From: Misgurnus anguillicaudatus | Lineage: Eukaryota; Chordata; Actinopteri; Cypriniformes; Cobitidae | Reading direction: 5' to 3' | Length of the DNA: 64,000 bases | Assembly (NCBI RefSeq): GCF_027580225.2 | Contig: NC_073358.2 | Coordinates: forward strand, 11,796,501-11,860,500 | In this document: piece by piece, positions 13,501 to 25,500 of the stretch | Position numbering within the stretch: position 1 is the stretch's first letter | How the letters are laid out: every line of letters begins with the position of its first letter | Made by a program: the position numbers and the translations under genes | The notes under the pieces: model-generated | Seen by the model: only the letters and a program-made list of their open reading frames with translations | What the model was told of the DNA's origin: nothing | Database searches by the model: none

Positions 13501-16500
13501 TTGTTTACATTGCGTGAATGGTCCGCTGTAATATCAGAAATGGAGTTATTGCGTTCTGTAAAAAAGCAGGAGTGGCGTTTGTCGCATTTTGGGAAAAAAG
13601 GGAGAAAAGATGACAGAATATCATGGCGGGTATTGGATTTTGCGTAAAATTAATTATTTACTTTTAACTACTGACCTGATATAATACTGATTTTGGCAGT
13701 AACTAATTTTTTTCAAAAATGGCGTTTATCGCGTTTTGGAACCAAACTCTTCATTTATTTGCAGCTGTATTATACAAAAAAATAGTCAAAAAATCATACA
13801 TTGTGATTTCTGGATTTTGTTTTTTAGATTTTGTCTCTCACAGTGGACATGCACCTACGATGAAATTTTCAGACCCCTCCATCAAATACTTATTTTTCTC
13901 ACTGTATATATATTTAACGGTTTTAATAGAAATGCTATACATACAGTGGTATATAAATTTATATACCTTAAAAAAGGCGTTTATTGTTATTAGTTGTCTT
14001 CGGCCAATATGGGTTTTCTTTTAATTGCCTATAGCGATATTAAGAAAGCTGTGTGGCAGATATAACACAAATGTAATTGCTTTAAATGAGACAAGCTGAA
14101 AATTGGTAAAGCTAAATAAACATTTGTTATGCATTATATTTATAAATATACCCTTTTAAGGTACTTAACACATTTACACACATTTACAAGACATAATTAA
14201 TTTGGATCTGACATCTTACTGGACTCTTTGAATAGGACTTTGCTGCACACCAGAGTGTTGTTGTGTGTGACACAACATAACGTCATGTTAAAAAGTAAAT
14301 AATAATTGGCCATTTTACTGTCTGTCAGACAAATCCAAATATCGGCCGACATATTGGGCACTGCAAAATATCCTTCTATCACTAATTGTTATATATTGTT
14401 AGGTTTGGTATGTGCAAATATACAAATTAAATTAATTGTTGTTCAAATGATGGCTCTTCTTATGGCTCTTCTGGAAATTTATAAAAGAAATCTAATAAAT
14501 AAATGAGACATGTAGTTAAAATCGTGAGAAAGCTGAAAAATATGTAATTTTGGAAATTTCCCTAACCCTACTAAGGATGGTTTGTTTGATGTCAGTTTAT
14601 AATTGATGTGTCTTTGCAGTGGAATGCTCGCCATCGCTCTGGATGATTTCACCGTGAACATACTGGACTTAGAGACAAGGAGGATAGTCCGCAGGTTCTC
14701 TGGAAATCGTGGACAGATCAATGACATGGTGAGATTTAGAAAAGGCATTTACCTACTCATTGTAAACATAACATATTGACTAAACTACCACTGTCTCTGA
14801 CAGTAAACTTGCTACTTTCGTGGCCCCTATTGTTTGTGGTTTGTGGTCGCTGTTGTAACTGGCGGTTCATGTGTTAGACAGAAAATTATTCACAGCTCAA
14901 AATCTGTTCTACAGACATCAAGGATTATTTTTGTAGTTAGTGTTGGGCGATATGCCCCATTGTGAGATCATCATCATCCTTTAGTCAGCCTGTGACAATA
15001 GTATCGGAGGGCGGGTAAATAGTTTACTTACTTTTATGACAATTCACTTGATTGGTATGCAAAAAAGAAGCTGATTTACTTTAAGGGCAACATTGTCATG
15101 AATGCCACCTTCTTATAACTGATGCCATTAATCTGAGATTGTCATAAAGCCCAGGTGCTCTAAAGTTTCCTGTGTGCCAGGGCGTGGGAACAACACAGGC
15201 AGGTCTTAAACCCCCGCCTAACAATCTCTCTAATGCAAGGAAATGTTAGAGCCATACGTATTACAGGCTCAGGTGTGAGGAAGAGTCCGAGTCATGCGCC
15301 TAACAAGTTCAAGTGAAACCCACAAACCCTCTCATGCAAGGAAAAGCATGCAATGTGCATGTTAATGGAAAAACTATGATGATAATAGTAATAATAATTT
15401 TTACCTCTCGACGCGCACTTGCTCGGGGGCGGAAAGACGTCAGTTTTTTTTTGTTTTGTTACAGAAGTCCAGATGACAACATGCTAAATAAAAACGGGAC
15501 TCCTTACCTTTGTGTTGTTATAACGATCGCGAATCGAATCCAGTCTGTTTCAGATGTGTGAATAACCCATAAAAACTCTCCAATAAAATACATCCAATGA
15601 CCATTTTTGTCCACGAATGCGTATAATCTGTGAAATATAGATATATTGTCCATTGTTTACATCAGATTTCACATAAACGTCTTGTAATAGAATATAATAT
15701 ACAATCTGAGGACTATTTACATCATAACACTTTTATATTAGATTACACACGCGTTCAAAACCGCGGTCAAACATTGTTTCTAAAAGTAGGCGGTAGTATA
15801 ATACGTAATATATCCAAACAGCGCTGTCAAATATTGTGACGTCATCTGACTCGCTCATTCCTCCAATGGAAAATATTGATAGTAGGGCTGGGCGATATGA
15901 CCAAAAAAATTATCGAGAAAATGTTTTCCATATCAGTCGATATCGATAATTATCATGATAAATAACAAATCTTTATTCCTGTCACATTTAAAGGCAGATT
16001 ATTAGTCCTGAATGAAAATTGTACAAACCAGACAGTTAATAATGGTTTTAAGCTACTTTTTAGTCAGAACATGACAAAAACAAATACTAAAATCTTGTTT
16101 TAATGTTCAGGCATCTGTATTAAATGTAAATATATTTGTTATGAAATCAACACATTTCTGACACAGAAAGCAGCAGGCTACTGTCACTTTAAGACCCAAG
16201 ACAGACTGCTTTAAGTTTCAATATACTGAGTAACATCAGTTCACTTAAACAAAAAAGAAAACTTAGTTCAGTGATCACACGTGTGTTATACATATACGAG
16301 CTATACACGCTGATAAATGGATGTCAAGAGTGTGACGTTGCTGTGGGAGCGCACATACGCATACATTTCATTAACTGCTGTGGTGGATCTGCTGTTTTTC
16401 CTCAGTTACCTGAATTTGTGAAGGTCCTATAAATATACTTTTAAACCTGTGCGAATGTGGGCGTGCGGAAGGCGGACGCTGAAAGAACGTACAGTATACT

Positions 16501-19500
16501 GTGTCTGTGCCTATTGTGTCTGCTGTGTTTGATGAACCCTGTTTGCGCGTGCAACATTACACACAAGAAACTGTTTCCGCGCATTTGGATTCCGTGATTC
16601 CGTCCCCATTGCGAAAATCATAGGGCTCTACTGATAAATGAATAACTTGCCTCATCCTCCACTCCTTCAAGTCTAACTGACACTCTGATTGTAAACCAAG
16701 AGCGCGTGCCGCATCCGGAAGTGCTTGCGCAACATTACGCACGGTGTGTAAACATTATCGATCACTTATCGAACCGTCGTTATCGTTTTATCTATGGTTT
16801 TTAATCTGTAAAATTATCGTTATCGAATTATCGCCCAGGACTAATTGATAGACGAAGAACGAACGTGTATGCATGTAAACAAAAGACTTTTATTTTGGGG
16901 CTGACTAAGAAAAGGCACTAGTCTTACAAAAACTCTTGCAAGAACCTCATTTTTGGGCCTATTGACTTTAAACGTGAAATATAACTTCTTTAGACTTGTG
17001 GCTTTGGCATCATTGCATTTCTAGGTCTCACACAAATATTTATCATTAAGATTTTTAGTATTAAAAAAGATAAATATTATTAAAAAAAATATATTAAAAA
17101 AAGATGTTATGCAAAAAAAAAATATTATTAAAATGTTCTTCAGCCTCTCTAACTTTTTTAATCTTAAAATAATTTTGAAACCTGGATTATGAAGCCCAAA
17201 GTATCTTCTATCTAATGATACCACAGTTATGCTTATACTCTAAATGGTTTAGTAAAAACAGTCCTTTTGGTGAAAAAACAGCCCTTTTAGTGAAAGTAAG
17301 TCTTTTCATGGTTTGGGCCAGAGTGGGAGTGCTTTTTAAGAGGTTAAAACTATAATGGACAAGCATGCCAACTATCGTCATAAAGGCCCGCTATCGGCCA
17401 TATGTCTTACTATCGTTGATAGATGATGGTCTTTTGGCACAACCCTTTGTGTGCACATTATACGTGCTTGTACGCAGTTTGCAAGCTACTACAACAGAAC
17501 ACATGCCAAATCCACGTTACTCTTTAGACGAGGGATCTCCAGCAAAATGCGTAACTTTACACCTTAGCTTGCATTTGCATGCATATAAGTCAATGTCATT
17601 GAAAGGTGCAGTGTGACCTAATCCTGAACTACATTATAAGTTGGTTCAGATTTGTTTGATTTAGGTTGGAGCTGGACAATAGCTCTGCATCAGACATTTT
17701 TGTAGCTGCTTTACATCTAGTCACTGCCCTGCACTAACGTGTCAATAGAACCTCATTCACACAGCACTTTGATCTCAGAAAATTTCCATAAAATTGGCAG
17801 AGAGGCTTTTGTGTGAATACAAACACGTCCTGTAAATGTTCTGGGATCGCTCCTGTAAAGAGGACCTAGTAATATTGCCGTTACATTCACAGAAAGCATT
17901 CTGTGGGAACAACAGTGTTCCCACGGCTCCTTGAAAGTTTGTGAATCTGGGGGAAAAAATTCAAGGCCCTGGGAAATTTTTGAAAATATACATACATAGA
18001 TACAGGTCATTGAAAGTGCTAAACTGTTCGCTTTAAATGCTTTTATCTTCTGTATGTGAATTTTGATTCATACCAAAATTCATTGTGTTTGACACTTGGG
18101 TTATGTATGTAACTGCATCTCCCTTGCCATACTTCCTGCGTCTCTGTAACACCATCTTTGGCAATATTTTAGATAGCGATATACTTCCTGGCTCCTGCGT
18201 CACCCTGTCTTTGTCGTTAAGCCTCACCATTGGTTGAATTTAATATACACATTCAGACGCACTTACCCCTGGAGCCAAAGTGTCACTGCAGCGACGTAGC
18301 GTGAGTCCCCTCGAAAGGGAACTGTAACAATGTATCTTTAAAAGTAACATAATGTAACCTTGCTCTCACTTGTAATGTGTCCTGACATTTAGTCTTTGAA
18401 TTTGAGGGTATTGGACCTGGAAAGTCCTTGAAAGGTCCTTGAATTTGAAGTTAACTAAGGTGTGGGAACCCTGGAACAAGAGGCAGAAACAATCCCGTAA
18501 AGGGCGTGCCATAGTGAGGACGCCCATGTCATAGCAACCAGATGTTATGGTACAGGTCTTAAACGCAGGTGAACATTCACAACTAAAGAAATGTGTTTCC
18601 ACGCTTATGCGATTTCAAACTTGCCTGACTTTTTAATTCTAATGTCGAACTCAAAAGGAGAATGAATGAGAACGTTCTTCTAGGAGAACTCAAAGGAAGA
18701 GGGTTCATTCTGCCTTCTTCCATAACATACAGTCTTTGGAACCAGATAGCATTGTGAAATGCAGCACTTAGCATCAGGTTTGACATTGCTCATGCCAAAA
18801 GCTATTAGTTGTTTCATAACTGATTTTGGTTAAATGTATTAATGTAATACTTCATATGTTACAAGTTGCAGCGAAAAGGATTAATTTAAATAACAATTTA
18901 ATTCTGTGCGTTGCATAAATATGTACCAATTTAAAAGACAAGGGCCGTTTCTCAATATGCGTTCTTGTCTGTACTTGTGTTCTTGTGGACTTGTGAAACG
19001 TCATCAGTCACGGACCAAGTACTGTTCCAAATCAAAGTTCGCAGCAAGCCCAAGTTCACATAAAATCCCCGGATGTGTTCTTGATCCGCCCATTTTATCG
19101 AGGATGCATCAGAGGAGACTTGTGTGGACTTATGACAGCGAAGTTTCCCAGAATGCATTTCGTGTCAGGAGTTGTTCTTCCGAGTAGGGATGGGCATTTT
19201 CCAGTAATTTACTATTCGAATATTTAAGCTCATAAAGAACGAATATTCGAATATTCGTTTATTTAAATTATGTTAATTAAGACATGCGTCTTTTGTATTT
19301 TTCATTTTGTCATAATTTCACAGAAGGCTTATAATTAGGAAACATCCACAACAAGCTAAACTTATATTCTGTATGTATATGTATGTATGTATTTTTAAGT
19401 TGAAAACATTGTAAATTGTATATATATATTTTAAATTCTTCTTAAAAAATATCCTACAGAAAAAAAGGCGTTAAAACCCCATGCGGAGCGAAGTCTGAGT

Positions 19501-22500
19501 CAGTCAAACCCTTAGTTTCAAGTCGGTCGTTAGTATGAATTCATTACTGTAGGATCTTACATACATTATATTATACCAAATATTATACATTAACCCCAAA
19601 TCTAAGCGAAGTTTGAGGACTTGCGAAGTTTAAAGTTTGAGGACTTGACAAAGTAGGCTATCATCATTTAAACCCTTAAACAGACTCCAAATAAGAGCCC
19701 GGAGCAAACGAAAAAACGCATCTACATAACCGACTGCTCAGTCAACATATAAATATCTTCCCAGTTTAGTTTGACATGTATTTGTGAGTAAAGAAACCAT
19801 CTTTACCCTACCTGCTTCGGTGAAAGCCCGTTCTTCTGACTAGATACAATAATGCCGGTGCTGTGGAGAAAACTCTTCCTCGTGTTGCACGTGATGATGG
19901 TTATCGGATAAAAACAACAGACGGATTGAACAAGATTGAATATCTGTATTAAACATTATTTTACAAATAACGTAAGCTGGCTCGATAGATTATTGTTGAC
20001 TGTGCAAAGTTACTAACGTTAGCTTAATTTAACAAGATTTCACAAAGACGGAGCTTTGCTTTTAAACAGCCCTGTGCAGTTATCCGGTTCATTTTTGAAA
20101 GAGCACCGCATATTATAAATGTTCTCCGTTTCATTTCGTTCTCCCTGTCTGTCTCGTTATTAACAAAATAAAGTAGACTTTATAACAGAACGCTTACAAA
20201 TCTCTCATGATGTGTTGATGCGGGCGGCGGAGAAGCACGTTTAATAACACGTGAGCCCTCACTGAGCCAGTTGCCAAATATGGCGCGGCGCGGCCAAACC
20301 CGGAGATAAAAGAAAAAAAAAACTTAAATTCGTCTGCAGTCTGCATTGCCAAACAATCAGAAATATATACAAATTAATGTTCATGTATATCTTACATTTA
20401 AGTATGTAAGAGAGTATAGATGAAATGAAAAAGCATTAAATAAGTCGTAACCCTTTGGTGGCACAAAACAAACAAACATTCGAATAGCATTTTTTAAATT
20501 CGAATTATTATTGCCGATCAAATATTCGAATATCCGTGCCCATCCCTACTTCCGAGTCTGTACTTGCAAGTTCGAACTACGAAGGACACAAGTCCGAGTT
20601 TGGCGTACTTGGTATTGAGAAACGGCTATGTACTTGCATGGACTACTACTATGGCATTTTAATTGAACTTTCTAGTGGTTTTGGAGCTAAACAGCCCCAG
20701 TCCATATTGACTTTTATTGTATATACAGTAAAAGAGTAGTGCAAACATTCTTTAAAACATCTTTTGTGTTTCCATGAAGATGGAAAGTCACACGTGTTAA
20801 TTTCTGGGTAAACTGTTGTAACTTGAAACCTATTGTGTTTTCTATCCAGACATTTAGCCCAGATGGGCGATGGCTGATTACAGCATCTATGGACTGCACC
20901 ATCAGAACATGGGATCTTCCATCTGGAAGGTATGGACTTTAGAGATTGGTAGTATTTGCTTTAATTTTAAGTCTGTGAGTCTTATGACAGGTAAGGACTG
21001 GAGAGGTTTCAAGAGACAGTTCTGCAGCAAACCACTAAAGTAGCCTTTTGAAGCAGGGAAAAAACCAAGCCATTCCAGTGACACCTTTTACACTTTCTAA
21101 ATTATTTACTTGTTAGATATTTGTGATAACCTTTCATGTATTCAGTCACAATTTGCTTTTAAAACTAACCAGTGAAACCAGTTTTAGAGATAATTATTAT
21201 CTTTCGTACATTGGATATTTAATGGGGATTCCTCTAGCCGTTGAAGTCCCCTCTGGCCTAATTGTTTTTTTTTTTTGTTGTTTAGCAAGTCCTCTTACTG
21301 GTTTCTTTCGCCTTCGCTCACCCCTCCCCTTTCTCTTGCTGACTTTCACAGTTTGGTCGACTGTTTCCTGGTAGATGCAGCGGCAGTCAGTCTCAGTATG
21401 TCCCCTACTGGGAACTTCCTTGCCTCGTCACATGTCGACGGTCTTGGTGTGTACTTATGGTAAGAGATTGTCTTGCAGATACATGGGCCTGTTAGATCTT
21501 GTTATTAGTAATTCAGTTAGTTATTTTACACATTAGCGTTAGATTAGGGCACTAGAATTTTTATATCTAGTAGATCTTTCTGTGGTCATGTGTCTTAAAA
21601 TAAACTTATTACTTTTAGTGAAAGTTAGTTGATTGTATTGTACTCAAGAGTCAAAATCTCAAAACACAAATGAGAAAATTAGCCAGTGTATTTATAAATG
21701 AGTCTGAATTATTATATGAGCTATAAATTATTATATGAATTATTAGGGGCTGTATTGTAAGACGTGGCTTTCCACTGTTTGGTTTAGCATTGAATCTTTT
21801 TTACACTTAATTGTGTTTGCCATGCTATTATAAATAACCATGTTGGGCAACATACATTTTAGTTTAATGTTATTATTAATATAATAATTTGAAAATGCTT
21901 TGGTCAGTAGTGGTGTGAAATGTGTTTTCAGACTTTCAGTGTATGTTTTTGTGTGTATTTTTTTAGGTCCAATAAAACACTTTGCGGTATGGTGTCATTG
22001 CGCCCTCTACCTGCAGACTATGAACCAACCGTGATCATGCTGCCAGGGACCTGCCCAAGCAAAGGTGCAGGAACATTATTATAGATATTATAGTCACAAT
22101 GATAACAATATTGTAGTACTTTTTGCAAATTACTTATGGGTGAGCTTCATTATTTAAAAAAAAATTAATGTGCCCTCATAACCTTTAATCAAAACTGCTA
22201 ATCTCTTCCCTTCCGCAAAACGATCTACCCTTTCGGTCTGTCTCAAGGAATGGTAATAGGGCAGGCCCAGGAAAAGATTGCAGCGATTAGCAAACAACAA
22301 CATGAGCCAACTTTCACGATCCAATCAATTTTCAACAGACAAATTCAAGTCCTACCCTACCTATATTCTCATTTCAGAAGTCGTTTCACTCTAATATGCG
22401 TTACGACGGGGAAAATAAAACAATCGCTACTTCCGTTTCATTGTGACTATGAAGCTTCACAGGATCGTTTTGCTCACTACTGACTAAATCTTATGTCTAT

Positions 22501-25500
22501 GTTTGTGTGTAGATACAGATGAAGAGGATACTTTGGACATTGACAGCTCTGAGATGGCTGAATATGTGTCACCAGCACAGCTGGATGAACAGCTTATCAC
22601 ACTCTCTCTCCTCCCGGATTCACGCTGGAAGAACCTTCTGCATTTGGATATCATCAAGGTGTGTGTTAAACAAAATACAATAACTTATGGAGATCTGTTT
22701 TAAGCTGAACAAAGTTAACTTATTAATAATTATAAAAAAATGTTGCCCTTAGAAAAGGAACAAACCCAAAGAACCTCCAAAACTGCCCAAAGCGGCACCC
22801 TTTTTCATTCCCACAATTCCAGGGCTTGTGCCCCAGTTTGCTGTCCCTGACAAAACCACAGAGGAACAGGTAAGCTCTCTTTTCATTGTATCTTTCTTGA
22901 GCTTAGTATATTTAAATGTGTCATTTTTTTTGTTTCCACACATCAACTTTTGTAGTTCTGTTTGGTGACACTTTAAAAGATGTTCTAGTTTAGCACTGTG
23001 TTTAAGTGAATCATTTGTAATGGTTTACTCCAGGGGTTCCCAAACTTGTAATGATTTTCTGCAACCCACTTAGACTTAGAAATATGCTGAAATATATTTA
23101 GAAATGCAAAAAGAAATTTGTTCTTTATTAGATTTAAATAATTTACATTTCCATTGTCCTTGTGGGTCCCGACCCACAGTTTGAAAACTCCTGGTATACT
23201 CCATTTAAACTTTCAGCTCTAAGTGCTACACCTATTTCATGCACTTTTCTTTCCCATAGTCTAAAGTTGTCAACTTAGGAGTGTTGTCACAGAAGTCCAC
23301 CTTCTACGTTCAGCTTGAGAATGCGTTAGACGACAACTCGTGTAAGTTCAGTATGTTGTTTGAAGATGTGATGCATTATACAGCACAGCCAGAATTATGC
23401 CCGTGGTAGAGATCGTGTTGAGGGTTGAATGTGTTTTCTTGGTGCCATGACAGATGAGGAGCCAGTGAAGCTGTTGAAGGAGTTGGGCCCCTCTGCCATC
23501 GAAACAGAGTTGAGGGTCTTGTCTCCAGAAATGGGTGGAGATGTCAGAGTTATGCAGAGTTTCCTTAAGATGATCAGCAGTGTCCTTCAGTCTAAAAGGG
23601 ATTTTGACCTGGCTCAAGCCTGGCTAGCGTTGTTCCTTAAGGTACGGTATGAGACTTTAACACTTTGTTTCTATACAATTGCATGTATTTTTTATGTAAA
23701 CTAGCGGCCTTCTACATGGGTCTGTGGCGGTACTGCCATTTAAACATTATTTAATACATCATGTAACAGGGATCTTCCAAAGAAATGGAGTGGCCTAAAA
23801 TGATCCAGAATATTATGTTATTAAAACAAAAAAACATGTCATTTGATGACTATCCTGTAGTTTTAGTTAGGCTTTAGGTTTTTCATAGTGCTTAATTTGA
23901 TATTAATACTACTGAGATTAATAGTGAGGAAAATAAGGATTTGAACACCCTGCTATTTTGCAGGTTCTCCGACTTAGAAATCATGGAGGGGCAAATAAGT
24001 ATTTGAACACCTGTCTATCAGCTAGAATTCTGACCCTCAAAGACCTGTTAGTCTGCCTTTAAAATGTCCACCTCCACTCCACATTTATTATCCAAAATTA
24101 AATGCACCTGTTTGAGATCATTAGCTGCATAAAAACACCTGTCCACCCCATACAATCAGTAAGACTCCAACTACTAACATGGCCAAGACCAAAGAGCTGT
24201 CCAAGACACTAGAAAACAAAATTGTACACCTCCACATGGCTGGAAAGGGCTACAGGGAAATTGCCAAGCCGCTTGGTGAAAAAAGGTCCACTCTTGGACC
24301 AATTATTAGAAAATGGAAGAAGCTAAACATGACTGTCAATCTCCCTCGGACTGGGGGTCCATTCAAGATCTCACCGCTGGGATCTCAATGATCCTAAAAA
24401 AGGTGAGAAATCAGCCCAAAACTACACGGGAGGAGCTGGTCAATGACCTTAAAAGAGCTGGGACCACCGTTTCCAAGGATACTGTTGGTAACACACTAAG
24501 ACATCATGGTTTGAAATCATGCATGGCACGGAAGGTTCCCCTGCTTAAACCAGCACATGTCCAGGTCCGTCTTAAGTTTGCCAATGACCATTTGGATGAT
24601 CCAGAGGAGTCATGGGAGAAAGTCATGTGGTCAGATGAGACCAAAATAGAACTTTTTGGTCATAATTCCAATAATGTGTTTAAAGGAAGAAGAATGATGA
24701 GTACCATCCCAAGAACACCATCTCTACTGTGAAGCATGGGGGTGGTAGCATCATGCTTTGGGACAGGGCGATTGAACTGTATTAAGTCATTCCCTCAGTT
24801 AGAGCATTGAAAATGGGTCAAGGCTGGGTCTTCCAACATGACAAGACCCGAAGCACACAGCCAGGATAACCAAGGAGTGGCTCTGTAAGAAGCATATCAA
24901 GGTTCTGGCGTGCCCTAGACAGTCTCCAGACCTAAGGGGTTCAAATACTTATTTGCAGCTGTATCATACAAATAAATAGTTTAAAAAAATCATACATTGT
25001 GATGTCTGGATTTTTTTTAGATTATGTCTCTCACAGTGGACATGCACCTACGATGACAATTTCAGACCCCTCCATGATTTCTAAGTGGGAGAACTTGCAA
25101 AATAGCAGGCTGTTCAAATACTTATTTTCCTCACTGTACATACTGTATATACATATTATTGAAATTGAATAAATATATTTGCACACAAGATTTGTACAGA
25201 ATTCACACAGAAACATTAGAAACAACTTGTAGTTTGGATTGTAAGCAGCAGATGGCAGCAAAAGCATATAATGCTGTGTTTCCCCCTGGGGGCCCACTAG
25301 GGGACCTCAAAATGACTTAAAATGATTCCAAATAAGACAAAACAAACAACATAAAAAGATGAAACGGCTAAAAATGTTGATATAATTAGAGTTTGCATAT
25401 TTTTTAACAAATATACTTCTGTCATGTTATGCCAAGCTATATTTTATTTGGTAGAAATTATGAATGGGGAGCTTGAAATTTTGTATATTCAATAAAGGGG

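Larger units (their letters stand above)
10338..13904 (-). mobile_element. Tc1/mariner transposon, family 1 copy 1, broken by two nested insertions
   Basis: It starts CAGTGAGGAAAATAAGTATT and ends with the inverted form finishing TCACTG, flanked by TA on both sides. Transposase remnants are on the minus strand at about 12801-12192 (DNA-binding part, then WSDETK with the first catalytic D) and about 10908-10770 (the QHDNDPKH second-D motif), with frameshifts and stops, so it is dead. Two other elements interrupt it (10913-12198 and 12895-13752). Removing them and their duplications leaves about 1.4 kb, close to the usual Tc1 length. The right inverted repeat has lost a short segment. It lies in WDR36 intron 14. 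Confidence 0.92.
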
